Assembly (NCBI RefSeq): GCF_010015445.1
Contig: NC_053115.1
Span: 1,015,558-1,079,557, forward strand
DNA from: Perca fluviatilis
Taxonomy: Eukaryota > Chordata > Actinopteri > Perciformes > Percidae
DNA length: 64,000 nucleotides
Reading direction: 5' to 3'
The notes below the pieces were generated by a model, which was not told where the DNA came from, searched no databases, and was given only the letters and a program-made list of their open reading frames with translations. A program made the position numbers and the translations under genes. Shown piece after piece: positions 1 through 12,934 of the stretch (its first letter is position 1; the number at the start of each line of letters is the position of its first letter).

Positions 1-1197
1 ACATTGTGTGGAAGTCTGGGACAGTGCTAAAGGAGTGGCAGACCGGGATGGTGGGAACAAGGGGGACCAGAGGGTCTGTGCCAATTACAGGGGTATTACA
101 CTTCTCAGCCTCCCTAGTAAAGTCTATTCCAAGGTGCTGGAAAGGAAGGTTCGGCTGATAGTCGAACCTCTGGTTGAAGAGGAACAATGCAGATTCCATC
201 CTGGTCATGGAACAGCGGACCAGATCTTCACTCTTGCAAGGATCCTGGAGGGAGTCTGGGAGTATGCCCATCCGGTCTACATGTGTTTTGTGGATCTGGA
301 GAAGGCATATGACCAGGTCCCCTGGGAGATACTGTGTGAGGTGCTGTGGGAGTATGGGGTGAGGGGGTCCCTTCTTAGGGCCATCCAATCTCTGTATGAC
401 CAAAGCGAGAGCTGCGTCCGGGTTCTCGGCAGTAAGTCTGTCTCGTTTCAGGTGAGGGTTGGCCTCCACCAGGGCTGCGCTTTGTCACTAATCTTGTCTG
501 TAATATTTATGGACAGGATATCGAGGCGTATTCGGGGTGGGGAGGGGTTGCAGTTCGGTTGGCTGGGAATCTCATCGCTGCTCTTTGCAGATGATGTGGT
601 CCTGATGGTATCATCCACTCACTGGATCAGTTCACAGCCGAGTGTGAAGTGGCTGGGATGAGGATGAGCACCTATAAATCTGAGGCCATGGCTCTCAGCA
701 GGAAACCGATGGAGTAACTACTCCAGGTAGGGAATGAGTCCTTACCCCAAGTGAAGGAGTTCAAATACCTTGGGGTTTTGTGATGGGACAATGGAGTAGG
801 AGATTGGTCAGAGAATTGGCGCAGCGTGGGCGGTATTACATTCAATTTATCGCACCGTTGTGACAAAAAGAGAGCTGAGCCAGAAGGCAAAGCTCTTGAT
901 CTTCCGGTCAGTTTTCTTTCCTACCCTCACCTATGGTCATGAAGGCTGGGTCATGACCGAAAGAATGAGATCCAGGGTACAAGCAGCCGAAATTGGTTAC
1001 CTCAGGAGGGTGGCTGGCATCTCCCTTAGAGATAGGGTGAGAAGCACAGTCATTTGTGAGGAGCTCGGAATAGAGCCGCTGCTCCTTTGCGTCGAAAGGA
1101 GCCAGTTCAGGTGGTTCGGGCATCTGGTAAGGATGCCCCCTCGGCGCCTCCCTAGGGAGGTGTTCCAGGCACATCCAGCTGGGAGGAGGCCTACAAT
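1..1197 (+). pseudogene. LINE reverse transcriptase, 3' half, broken
   Basis: This is the C-terminal part of a non-LTR retrotransposon ORF2. In order it shows the RT entry segment (NYRGITLLS), the first catalytic block (FVDLEKAYDQVPW), the second block (FADDVVL, near base 590), and after base 860 the post-RT region (LTYGHEGWVMTER, then SLRDRVRS and RMPPRRLPREVFQ). The first part is open from base 8 to 661. A stop at 659-661 and frame breaks near 700-860 separate it from the downstream piece, although 8-661 and 860-1197 lie in the same frame. The 5' end is cut by the window edge. The 3' end stops abruptly after GRRP, so the C-terminus and 3' UTR are missing. The motif set resembles fish RTE/Expander-type elements from memory; the exact clade is uncertain. 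It is an inactive copy. Confidence 0.85.
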
Positions 1198-3898
1198 TAT
1201 TAGGTACAATTTATGTCAACATTTGTTCTACTTACAACCTGGAAACTCAGGAAAACTCAATATATCTGACTTGGCACTAGATAATACAGGAGTGCCTGAA
1301 AATCAAACAAACGTCAGCCAAATTCTGTAATTCATGGTAGTTACCCTTTTGACCCGTTTTCAATTTTTGTTTTATATCATGAAATATGGGACATAGAAAT
1401 AAGCGCTGAAAATGTAAAGAAGAAAAATCTTACAATTTAAAACGCAAAAACAAACTGTGAATAAAAGGTGTCAAAAACGTCGAAAAAAAAGTTCACAGGT
1501 CCAGTGTGTCCGAACATTAGCAAGTCGTGAATACGTCTGTGTATGCAGAAGGTACTATAAACAGAAATACATTCTCATCCATTCCAGACTTTTACATTGA
1601 AGTCTTTCCGGTGAATTGCCTGTTTTTATGTGTTTCTGTAGGTAGATCTTTTTCCTGCCTGTTCATATACTGTGACTAACAGTGCTCAGGAATAGTTGAG
1701 TTCTCTTCCTGTCAATCCAATATAAACAAGTCCTATCTACCAAATGATTATTCTTTGGAAAGTCCGACCAGACACCAGTTAAGAGCAAACACACAACCCT
1801 TCATGAGTCAGATAATGATTTTATCACTGTTCTCCTAGTTATTTGCTTAATTTATGCACTTAAAACATCCACAATTGAGCTCTCAAAACACACCTTGGCC
1901 AAACCTTCCCGTCACAGACCTTCATGACTCCCATAAAACCACCAACGACCCTGTAACGTGAGTCAGTAGGACGGAGGGAAATTCTTGTTTCTTGAAGATA
2001 CAGCCTTGTCTACAGCTTGCCTCTGTAATTGAATTAGGAAGTGGTGGGAATCTAAAGAGCTGCAGAGAGGGTTGTAAGTAAACAGACATGGCCTTTTAAT
2101 CCCTGTCTCTGTTTGAAGTGCAAACCCTCCCCAGTCCTTTTATGAGGTGTACTTCTCGGTGTTGTGCTGTGGAGGATGAAGTTTCACAAGGGTGGTTAGT
2201 TAGTTTATTTTAGAACAAGGCAATGAAGGTGGAGGCTGATGAGAAGAGGAGAAAAACTGTTCAGAGAGATGGAAACAGGAGAAAATTGAGAAGGACATAG
2301 TGTTCCAGAGAGAAAAAGCGAGAGATAGGGAGAAGTCAGATAGGTTTTAAGTCAAAGTGGGTTGTAACAGTTTGTTTAGGTGGTCAAAGGCTCACCTGGG
2401 TCAGGGTCAGACCTGATGCTGGGAATCTGGGATGTAATGCTGGAAAACAAATTGAATAACCACAGCCTGTGTCACACAAAAAAGAACAGATTACCTACAA
2501 GGACATTTTCTATCTGATACCGTGCAAACCACGGGTTGAGGCAGAGTGTGCCATTGAGTTACCCCCTAAACAGATGTAATGTCCCCTCACCACAACCTTT
2601 TTATAATCAAAAGGATCAATGTTGTTAGCAAGCTTATCATTTTAGAGTTTCTAGACTGTGTTAAAATGTATTTTGTGAGTTGGCCAAACTACTAAATCTA
2701 ACAGTTAGCTGTCACCTCATGAATGTGCATTTGTACACTCACACAACGATGGTTTGTGAAAGAGAAACGCCACTCTGTTGTCTTTTGATATTTAAAAAAA
2801 TCGCAGAGGATAGTGTTTTGTTGCTGTTCAAAAACGAAACAGTCTTTCAGTCAAAATATTGACCTAGCGTAATTTTCCACCATACGTAGCTAGATAGAAG
2901 TCAAATACTGACTGACAGCTAACGCTAGTTGATGGGAAATAATACAGTCCGAATCCATCAGTTATACTTTTAAGTACATCACATCAACAATCACCATCTT
3001 AATATCTTTAATGGGCTTGTTCTGGGAAATTATAACCTTAGCTCAGCTGTATGAAAACAGCAGCAACAGTTTACATCAGTTCTGTGCAATTAATGTTTAA
3101 TAAGAGCGCAACAATAAAACATAATTGATTTATTCCAGCTTTGTGCCTGTGAAAAAGTATTATAATTTTTTTTTTTGACAGCATGAAATTTGTTTGCCCA
3201 CTGCCAAGTCAAATCTAAAATGCCTCCACGCCTGAAAATAAACTTACACCTTCCATTAGGGGTGTAACTCATAGTTCGGATTCAGATTTGAGGAATATGG
3301 GCAGAAAATGAGAAGAGTTGCTGAGTGCAGCAGACCAGCTGTGTTTTAATTATGTAAAATAATAATAATAAATAATTGATCTGTTTTAGTTTTTTTAACA
3401 ACGAGAGAGCACTCAATGTGTACAAGTACAGTAGGATGGAGTTTCTAAGCTCAGTAATAGTTGAGATAGTGAGTTTCTCGTGTCCCATGGCACCAATAAA
3501 GGTAGAGAAACTGAGCAAAAACAGCAGCTCCAACAGACAGTATAATATGCTAGTGATCATGGTTGCATCAATGCAAGAAGACACAACATTTAGTGCATTG
3601 ATTTGGTCACTGCTTCTTTCTTCCTTGGAACCAAGGAGAGATGAATGACTGGATTGCTTTTGTTATTCTAAATCTCATATAAACATGTATCTTGAAAATT
3701 GGTTGCGACTTATTTTGATTTGTGAGTGCAAATTTATTGGAGTTCATTGTGTAAAGCATGACAGTGTTAGGTTAATATCAACAATTACTCTGCAGCAATA
3801 GACATTTCGAGCTCCCCAAAAAAAAATTTTGTTCAAATAATTTATCTCTAGATTACAGCTTGGCAAAATACATGGCATCTATTTCAGGGATATCCAGG
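1198..3898. other. Unannotated AT-rich interval, no gene seen
   Basis: No protein family, RNA gene or mobile-element terminus could be recognised here. The open frames (for example near 2,680-2,862 and 3,282-3,648) are short, have no recognisable motif and overlap on opposite strands. This may be unique intergenic or intronic sequence. Confidence 0.5.
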
Positions 3899-3928
3899 TC
3901 TCTCTCTCTCTCTGTCTCTCTCTCTCTG
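3899..3928. repeat. (TC)n microsatellite
   Basis: A short CT/TC dinucleotide run with one interrupting G. The following 3,929-4,787 holds nothing I recognise. Confidence 0.9.
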
Positions 3929-4785
3929 CTCTTACGCCCTCCTTAGTGTGAGGTCCTGAAGCTAACCAAGCCACATGGAGAATTTATGACAGAGGACCTT
4001 AGCTGCATACCTTAGATTTCTCTTCAAACAGATCTTGCTTTACGTCCTCTATAAATCAACCTGATGAGGGGTTGAAAAAAATCTAAAAAAGGCATAGCAA
4101 TAGTGTGCGCAGGTCTTTGCGGAGCTGGTGTCTAACGCAGAAAAACTGAATCAAGGATTTCAGTTGCCATGACAACATACACACATGATATATTGACTCC
4201 AAGTTGCAGCTCTGGTGCATGAGGCTAGATGGCGTAGTGCTTTCAAAAGCTAATCTGAACACAACAGGGCTTTGTGCCAAGCCACTGATAACAGCAGTGA
4301 GGCTTCTCAGGTAGCAGCACTAGTGTTCATTTCCACTGCACAGATGACAGCATCAATGGGAGAAAAAGCACATCACGGAATGTTTCTTTTAAGAAATCTA
4401 AATGGGAGCTCTTTCTCAGGGGCAAACCTACCACATGGAAAATGTTTCTATTTGTGACAGCGGATCATGTAATTCCCTCATTTCCATGTAATTATGGTGA
4501 AATAAAGAGATGCAGCAGATTGACAAAGCCAGCGCTACAGTAGGCCTACAAGCATTTCTGACAAGAGGGAAAAGATTATGAAAGAGAAGGGGCCTGAGTG
4601 CAGGATAAGCCAGGTCGCTGCTTAGGTTCTGGGAGGTTTTAGGGCCACTCAGCAGCAGGGCATTGAGAGTCTGCCACTGCACATTTAGCCTGTGTGGTTG
4701 CAAGGTCGGCCTTGCCGTCTTGCTCTGTTGCCATGCTGTACAGAGTAGCTTCAGCCAAGCCAAACAGCCCTATCCCCTACCGTCT

Positions 4786-4787
<2 letters not shown>

Positions 4788-4876
<89 letters not shown>
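4788..4876. repeat. (CA)n microsatellite
   Basis: About 45 uninterrupted CA units. The His/Thr open frames across it are artefacts of the repeat. Confidence 0.98.
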
Positions 4877-4878
<2 letters not shown>

Positions 4879-6062
4879 ACAACACAAAGCTCTGAGTCTT
4901 AATTTAGACTTTATTTAGATTTCTCCTCAATCTGTGCATGTTGGATCCTACTGCAGCTCTTTGAGGCAGCCCAGCTCAGCTGTTCCCTTCACCTTGTTCT
5001 TTCTCATTACACTACTTGTCTGTCTGTCCATCTGTCTGTGTGTCTAGCTCCTAAATTCTCCACTAGCCGTATACTGTTTTTTCTGTTGATGCTGAAATAC
5101 AGGGATTCACTTTGCATCAGTCATTTATGCTGCTGCAACTGCAATACTTACTGTAGACGCAATACAGATTACTCAAAACAGGACATTTGCCCCATCAAAT
5201 TGTCTTATTGCACTTTCTTTGTTCGCTGTATCCTTATTGCCTGCACTTTCACCTTTCAACGGAATGCACTGCCACTCCAAGAAATATATTTTTTTCAACA
5301 CCGTGAAAAGAAAAATGTGAAAGTGCATGAGTGCGTGTTTGTCTGAAAAATGCCACCTACTGTAGTATTAGGGTGGTGTGGAGCTAAAAGTGAATCAGTC
5401 CCTTAAGTGTTACTGCAAGTGCTAGCCAAAGGAGAGAGGTGAAACTCAAGGAGGTGCTTAAGCGAAATCTCATATACTGTATGCTGGTGATAAGCTAAGG
5501 CACACACACGCACACACACAGGAGAAAGACTCATTAAGGAGGTCATAAATCACAGGGAGCAGTGCCAGAGAGCGATCACTCTCCCACTGTCTAAACACTG
5601 CTCTCACTCAGCCTTATTAGCAGGAGTCCAGATCTCACCCAGACTGGAGATATTAGCCTCCTCGCTAGAGATAATCACAAAGATCATATTACGGTTGCCA
5701 GAGGTACCATATCAACTGCAGGAGAGGTTGAGTTCATGGGAGGCAAGCCTCATACACAGCTATTCTATTATCTGCTCTTGGTCATGATCATGGGAATATA
5801 AAAGCAGTAACTTAATGATTATATTGTCATAGCACTGTAACACCAGAACTGGGTTGCACCAGCCTAAGTTCTTAGTAACTAGCTAGTTTCAAACTACTGA
5901 TTTACTAAATCAGGTTGCACCATCAAAACTTTACACATCTGGAGGTCCGAACCAAGGTCTGGACCAAGGTTCATGTTTTTGTTACATTGTATACATTTAA
6001 TCCGGTTAGTTTTGTTTTCACATTGCAGTTATGCAAGTGCACTAAAGAACCATACATGACAT
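4877..6062. other. Unannotated interval
   Basis: I see no gene or mobile-element terminus. A short CA-rich patch lies near 5,500-5,520. The interval ends at the left target duplication of the next element. Confidence 0.5.
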
Positions 6063-6965
6063 CAGGCCAGCTGACAGTCTTGCCTGGGCCCGGGACGAGA
6101 TCTTAGATGGGCCCCCCCCTCGCGGCCAGATCTCTCCTTTTCCCTTGCTCTTCCTCTCCTCACATCTCTCACTGAAATTAAGTGTGTAATCAGTCTCTGA
6201 TCCATCCTGCTCAGACTCTCCGACAGGGCAGCGAGCCCCCCCGCATCTCTCTCTCTCTCTATCTCTCTCTCTCTTCTCTCTCACGGGTAGCCTGACTCTG
6301 TCCCTCCGTTGCGGGGCAGCGGGCCCCTCCCGCATCACTCTCTCTGTCACCTGACTGCAGCTGGATCTCTCTCTGTCTCATCCTTACTGATGGAGCTACC
6401 AAACTCAACTGTTTCTGTCAAAGTTAACGTGTTGTGTCAGGCTTTTATACAAGCTAATGGACGTTAACATGAGAGCTGGCCTGTTACGTTACATGGCTCG
6501 TAAACGTTGGCTGCGCTGTTTCTTACCTTGCTCTACGTTGACAGTTCCAGCTTCACCGTCACCACTTTTTTTAAATATTTGTTTAGAAAATCTCTAAGGC
6601 CTCTATTTCCTTCTTCTCTTTTCTTTCCTTTTCCGAGCTCCGGACTTGTGCTGACTGGACATTTTGAGCGTACTGAACTTCAAATCAAGTGACAATATCA
6701 AATTTTGATCAGTGGCCAAACCATTTTTATGTTGGGGGTGGGGGGGTTCTTGACCACCATTTCCAGGACAATTAGGAAGAAAACAAATAAAACGCTTTTA
6801 TTTAATTCAAATATTATGCTACATATTTTTTTCCACAAATAGGCCTATTTTAAAAAAAGATTTTTAATTCTTCCGTAATTTAATGAGGGCCCAGTTCTGG
6901 GCCCCCCCCCCCTACTGTGGGCCCGGGACAACAGACCCGTTTGTCCCCCCCTATCGGCGGGCCTG
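6063..6965. mobile_element. Non-autonomous hAT-type element with 8-bp TSD
   Basis: The 8-bp sequence catgacat occurs at 6,055-6,062 and again at 6,966-6,973, exactly flanking the 903-bp interval. The interval begins caggcc and its reverse complement also begins caggcc. Both ends carry a gggcccggga block and runs of C or G (6,111-6,118; 6,902-6,912), as a subterminal inverted arrangement. An 8-bp duplication and a CAGG-type terminus are the hAT signature. The interior is rich in TC runs and CpG and encodes no recognisable transposase, so it would depend on a hAT transposase in trans. Terminal identity is short, so the subfamily is unknown. Confidence 0.75.
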
Positions 6966-6973
6966 CATGACAT

Positions 6974-8272
6974 TACTACGTCCTGTCCTCATCGTATATC
7001 TGAGCCGTGTCTCCCAATACTTGTAATTGATTGGTTTATAGACGGGCTTCCCCGTCCTCTCGTTTCCTCTCTCTGGTGTCGGAATTTTCTGCTGCTCTTT
7101 CTGTGCTACCATGGCTCTTTTTTTTTTGTTGCGCTGTTGAGAAGCAAGACACAGGAACTTTACATGGGTTTTGAGGATCTACAGCATTTATTCAGAGACA
7201 AACCGAAACCTTTATACCATTAAATGATTATACTGTAATGTTTCTGTAGGGGATTGATTAGGTTCAAGATCAATACCACTGTCGCCATTGCTTTGCCAGA
7301 TGTTGAGATATCTGGCTTTCAGAACTAACTTTCCAGCCCATAATTTGTTAAGGAACAAAAGCCTCACTGTTGAATTTTGACTTAATTATGTCAGTGACCT
7401 TTTTCTAAGTAGGTGAGGCCTCTGCTATTAAAAATCCTTTTTCTCCAGAGAGTTCTAGGCAAAACAGACACATTAAAACAAACATAAAGTTGCAAACAAA
7501 CAACTATAAAATACAAAGAGGTCTGATTACTGCTTACAGTAATGGACACATGGATTTCAACCAGAGCTGCCTTTTTACAGTTTTTGAATATTAAATAGGG
7601 AGTGTGTAACATGTTGGCAAAAACGCTGAGTGTGCGTATGTGTGTGTAGTTGTGATGTTGTGTGCCATCAGTGTGTGATCTCTAATGTACAACCCAGTGA
7701 CAGTTATATGGACAGTTGTATCATCCTGTTTCCTCTTCTTTATTACCCGCTGTTATTGGCCCTCAGTTGCCAAGGATACCCTGGCATCACTTTTGAATCT
7801 TGACATCATTAAGGTCATATGTCAGGGGGGTGTAGCTTTCTAGACTTTCCTTGAACTTTCCTTGAACTTTCCCATGGTCAGACAAGCCCTCATCTGAGAA
7901 TTTTACCATCTTCACACATTGCTAAGTATACAGCTATCACACGCATGCAATTAAAACACTAATAATCAACAATCCTGTATGTAACATATGTTTCTTATTA
8001 CCTCAATAATATGTAGCCTACAGAAAATGCAGATCTCATTTCTTTCTAATTCTTTACATATAAAAACAACGTAGTGAAAATATGTCCACCAAGAGAAAAG
8101 CGTTTTCTTCTTCTCTTCTTCTCATTCTGATCTTGCGTGAAAAAATTGGTGGTTCAACTCAAACTGAATTTTTTAATTCTAAAAAAACTCTAAAGAATTA
8201 CCAAAGTTATTATTTTGAGTTTAACTACATTATTAATGTGGGAAATAATATTAAAGTAATGTCCTGAGTAGA
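6974..8272. other. Unannotated interval
   Basis: No gene found. Short open frames at 7,391-7,612 and 8,082-8,267 have low-complexity composition and no motif. A direct repeat of ctttccttgaa occurs near 7,846-7,870. Confidence 0.5.
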
Positions 8273-8320
8273 GCTGAAAGGATTAGTTGATTAATCAATT
8301 AATTGATAGAGAGATGACAG
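8273..8320. repeat. Fragment of a common fish repeat (gattagttgattaatc)
   Basis: The segment agctgaaaggattagttgat followed by alternating attaatcaattaatt resembles the terminal part of a widespread teleost repeat recalled from memory. No partner terminus was found, so only a fragment is called. The interval 8,321-8,977 shows nothing else recognisable. Confidence 0.35.
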
Positions 8321-10474
8321 AGAGAGATTCAACTTCTTTGATCAGGATGTTATGACCCTGAGGTCATATTTTGTAATTTGTTTTGCCCTGCACTATCAGT
8401 TGTTCTCCTGAGGGTACACAGGTAATGAAGAACCGGTGTGAACACCAGATTGGTCCAGCAGAGCTGATTGCTGTCTCCTGATTGGTCGCCGGGAGGACAG
8501 CAGCCATCTTAAGCCTCATCAGAAAGGAACTCTGCCCCCTCTTTTCACTCTGCCATTTCCAACATGGGCCTGTGTAACCTGTGTGTTGTGGTCCAAGCTG
8601 TTGTGAGTAGTGTTAGCAGCCTTCAGTGAGAATGGTTGTTTTGAGTTCTTTGATTTATTATCCTTTAGCCATTTTATTTTAGTTGTGAATATATTTTTCT
8701 TTGTCTTGTTTTGCTAGTAGCAGTCTGGTAGGAGTGAGAGGTCTTTTTGTTTGTTCTCTTTTTCTCCTGTTTTGTGATTAAAAGCTTAGGTTAGAGATTT
8801 GTCTTTTCTTTACATTTGGTTTAGGTAAGTTTAGTTTGCCTTTAGAATTGTTTTGTTGTGTTGGGGCCTCATCTCCAAAATAAATACAAACTGCTACTTT
8901 GAAATTCTTTGTCTTGGCCATGTTTGGGAGTGGGAAGAGAGCACCTGTTATGTTGCGTCCAGTTAACCCCTAGACATCAGAGGCCTGTACTACGAAGCAA
9001 GATCAACATGTCCTGGATTTCTTTCAGTTCCCCGGCTTCACTAACCCTAACAGCTGCGGTCCCGGATAACCGGTGTCACGAAGGTGGTTATCAACTAGTT
9101 CAATCAACCCAGGTTTGTCCAATCTAGAGACGTGCGCGTTCACATAAAAGAGGCGTTGTTTGCGCACCACGACCAATCGCAAACATCTACCAGAGCCGCA
9201 TGTTATATATAAGAAGAGCAAATTATAATTCTACATAAATATGAAGAACACAGACTCGGTTTTACAGGGACAACGCAATACAGTTGCTGCTTCCTAAAAC
9301 GGGAAGGAAAGGTGGCAAAAAAAAATAGACGCTAGATGTTTAAATCACAACTCCAATATCACTTCCCCATCAGTCAGGACCAAGATCTGGCCATAATTAC
9401 ACTTGGGCTTTCCATAAACTGTCGTTGCTTTAGCCTGTTATTTCAGTTGCAACCCTGGCAGTGGAAGCGATCGTGAGAGCAAATAAAAAAATATAAAAAC
9501 ATAATTCAAACCGATGTGCGCATTGGCGACACACGGCTCAAGAAGCCGATATGTAATTCCCTCCCATTAAAATATATAGGCTATATTTCATAAAAATACC
9601 CATGTTAACGGGGTTGTTGGTCTCTACATTTTTTTAACTTTTATGAGCGCACCCCTCTCTCCCCCTCTCTCTCTCTGCACCGAGCTCCGCCTGATCTTCT
9701 AAAAACGGTGACGCCGTTATCAATCGCATACTGATTGGTCGGTAGGCGGTGCTTTTACACCGGTTGATCTCTGATCTCCAACATAACCTGCTCCCAACCA
9801 GGTTAGGTGTTCAGCATGAGTTACCACGGCAATTGAACCCGATAACAACTGATCCACCTTCGTAGTACAGAAAATCCTGGGTTGAGCCTTCAGTTAGCTT
9901 GTTAAAGTGATGGTTCGGAGTAATTCACCCTAGGGTCCTTTGCATCATGACCTCGAGCCAAACACCCCCCCAGAAGCTTTTTTCACCTGGGTGTAACATT
10001 GGGAGAGTTAGCGTAGAGTAGCGTTATCAGCTGAATAGCTTAGCGCAGGGGCTAACGGACCCACGTTTGTGTCTTGTAAATTACCCCACTAATAATGCCC
10101 GAAATGATACCAAACGTCTACAAGTAGTACAAATAGGTTATGCTCTCATAAAACAATGGATTGGAAAGTTTGTAAGTACACCAGAAGTTTATGAACACTT
10201 GCCTGCTCTCTTCAGCTCTCTGTTGCTGCTGCTGCTGCTACCTGCAGTTAGACGAGTGCTTAGGGCCGTCTACAAATTACTACACCGAAAAGAGTTACAA
10301 CAAAAATATGTATTAATTCAATGATTAAATAAGGTAATGTCTCCAAACTTACCTCAGTTATTACTTGTCTCCTGCTAGTTATACTACAGCACTTACTTTA
10401 AAAAAAAAATGAAATTAATAAATATTTTTGTTGCATCTCTTTTCGGTGTTGTAATTTGTAGATGGCCCTAAGCA

Positions 10475-12934
10475 TATGGAGCTAGATTTGTTTCTTTATT
10501 ACATGCGAGAAAATAAATGATCTGAGAGGAAAAAAAAAGTTTGAGAGCAAAAGTTATCACACTGATAGCAAAAAAGCATTTTATAAGAGAAAAAAAAATA
10601 TTTGAGAGAAAAAGTTTTCATACCAACAGCAAAAAATAATAATATTTGAGACTAAAAAGTTTTGAGAGAAAGTATTTTCTCATAGAACATAAAAAATATA
10701 AATTTGAAATTTTTTAAATTATTTCTAAGAAAAGAAAATCTCTCTCAAAATACTTTTTAAACTCTCAAATATATTTTTTTGCTATCAGTGTGAAAACATT
10801 TTTCTCAAAAAAAAAAAGTGTTTCTCTCAAAAGTTTTTTTTTTTTCTAAAAAATTCTCAGCGATTTTCTCTCGCTGTGAAAATAATGTCATGGGGCGGGC
10901 CACGTTCCTATTGGCCAGTCGGTGAGCACCGTCTTGTCTTGGGAGTCGAACTGAATCATTACACTGGCTGAGCAAGCTCCGCAGCACTGAAGATTAAACA
11001 TTAAATAGGCTAACCCTAAATGTAAGCTAGTTTGCCATTACTGATGCGTTTGTCAGATTGACATGGACAAAGAATAGCACTCATATTCATGAATGTGTAT
11101 TATATTATTAGCATGCTAATTGCTAGAAAAGCTAATCACTAATTAGCCATCATGCTAGGTAAACTTGCAAACTCACCTGGTTTGTACCATTTTTAAATCA
11201 AATGCCAAATGAATATGTTGATTTAGATAGTTTCACTCCTTATTTAGTGAGCTAGTTTCTACCTTTGCCCTTGGTAGCCTCAAAGCACCTGAAGAGTAAC
11301 TGCTTGATCATCATATACAACCTCCTGTACAACTTTCAGCTAGTCTGCATGGAAGGTGGCAACCCTATAGCTAGCCAACGTTATATAGTGATTGATATAC
11401 CGTTTGAAAATGTCCCACCTAGTTTTGTGTAAAATAGTCTTTGTATGGTTGTTGCACGCTATGGTTGTTGAAAACATACCCCTATGAAATGAGACGCCAC
11501 TTGGGTACATCATCATATATACTTAGGTCTGTTTGCAATCAATATTTCTATACACTGCATGGTGTGTTTATCTGTTTCAGTTATCACTGTTTTGAATGTC
11601 ATTGATGTTCAGAAACACTTTTTGTTTAAAAAAAAAAATGTCTTTATTTCCCCAAAAAATAAACATAACATGCAAAAACATTATAGAAAAATGTAGAGAA
11701 CCATTATCAACTATTAGAACAATAACTTACATGTCACACTAAAAAAGGCACTCAAATGTATAAAACTAAAAGACACACAAGACCACAAACAAACAAAACT
11801 ACAGCTATTCTGAAATTCCAGACCATAGTGTGATGCCTGTTGGCCAGTAACCTTTCCCTCCAACCCCATTTCTTTCATTAGTGTCCTGTATCATAACCAA
11901 CAACAATGTACAGGTACATGAACAGGAATGAATTCAAATGATTACTGCTCGTTTTCAGCCAGAAAGTGGATCAGCTGCTGGGTTTCCTCCGGCGTCCCTG
12001 TGTGATACAGGACGGTATATGTAAAGCATGTGTCTCCAAAGCAAGTAGTGTTATGCACTGATATCAAACGAATGTCGCTGCTAATGGAGTTTAGTTAACA
12101 ATGTAGACATGCATGCAGTCAAGGCAGAGAAATGCGGGACTGTTGTGCAAATCAGCAATGTAACGTTAACGTTAACGTTAGCATAGCAAGCTAGCGATTT
12201 TTAAAAACGTTTCAGTTACAAATATAGTTGCAAATATCTATGTACATGATTGTGTAGAGCACAAAACAAGACTGTCGTAATTTTTAAATCAATTCTTTAA
12301 GCCGAAAATACTTACATTTATGGGTCTCTATGGTCGACCTGGCAGCCATTGTTCCTTGTTGCGCAATGTATCTGGATACCCCTGGCTGGCATTGCTCAGC
12401 CAGTGTAATGATTCAGTTCGACTCCCAAGACAAGACGGTGCTCACCCGACTGGCCAATAGGAACGTGGCCCCGCCCATGACATTATTTTCACAGCGAGAG
12501 CAAAATCCTGACACGAGAGCAAGAAATTGCATCGAGAAAAAAGACTTAGGTTTTGAGAGCAAGAAGAAAAATGTTTTGAGAGAAACACTTTTTTTTTTGA
12601 GAAAATGTTTTCACACTGATAGCAAAAAATATATATTTGAGAGTTTAAAAAAGTATTTTGAGAGAGATTTTCTTTTCTCAGAAATAATTTAAAAAATTTC
12701 AAATTTATATTTTTTTATGTTCTATGAGAAAATACTTTCTCTCAAAACTTTTTTTAGTCTCAAATATTATTATTTTTTGCTGTTGGTATGAAAACTTTTT
12801 CTCTCAAATATTTTTTTTTCTCTCATAAAATGCTTTTTTGCTATCAGTGTGATAACCTTTGCTCTCAAACTTTTTTTTTCCTCTCAGATCATTTATTTTC
12901 TCGCATGTAATAAAGAAACAAATCTAGCTCCATA
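10475..12934. mobile_element. Foldback element with 6-bp TSD TAAGCA
   Basis: The hexamer taagca is present at 10,469-10,474 and 12,935-12,940. The ends are inverted repeats beginning tatggagctagatttg. Comparison with copy 2 of the host hairpin shows the empty site (cctaagcactc). The inverted arms are about 490-540 bp (to ~10,968 and from ~12,394). They consist of short A/T-rich subrepeats built on tttgagag and gagagcaaaa, and end in a conserved block (acgttcctattggcca). The 1.4-kb interior carries a spliced minus-strand mini-gene (separate entry). A 6-bp duplication excludes hAT, Tc1, Harbinger and piggyBac. IS3EU, Dada or Maverick-like systems make 6-bp duplications according to the literature I remember, but no diagnostic transposase is present. 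Confidence 0.8.
11942..12349 (-). CDS. Two-exon mini-gene, truncated Myb/SANT-like domain
   Basis: Inferred from splice signals on the minus strand. Exon 1 (12,316-12,349) starts ATG and reads MAARSTIETHK plus one base. It is followed by a perfect gtaagt donor. Exon 2 (11,942-11,997) follows a pyrimidine-containing tract and cag acceptor. Its phase completes a Trp codon and reads TPEETQQLIHFL to a stop after AENEQ. The joined product is 29 residues. KWTPEETQQLIHFL matches the first helix of Myb/SANT-like domains, in which the Trp is the conserved core residue. A polyadenylation signal (aataaa on the minus strand) lies near 11,643-11,651. The domain stops after one helix, so this is probably an internal-deletion product of a larger transposon DNA-binding protein, or a captured 5' exon of a host gene. 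No expression evidence is available. Confidence 0.45.

Noticed and set aside
4663..4918. His/Thr-repeat open frames
   Set aside because: They are translations of a (CA)n microsatellite; the same applies to frames at 21,048-21,454, 39,642-39,914 and 40,867-41,140.
6042..6350. Arg/Glu-rich minus-strand frame
   Set aside because: It comes from TC-rich low-complexity DNA inside the hAT-type MITE.
12163..12182. Telomere-like or regulatory gttaac repeat
   Set aside because: Only about three units; too short to interpret.
12330..12692. Plus-strand 120-codon frame across the foldback right arm
   Set aside because: It runs antisense over the mini-gene exon and through the gagag/aaaa subrepeats; no motif.
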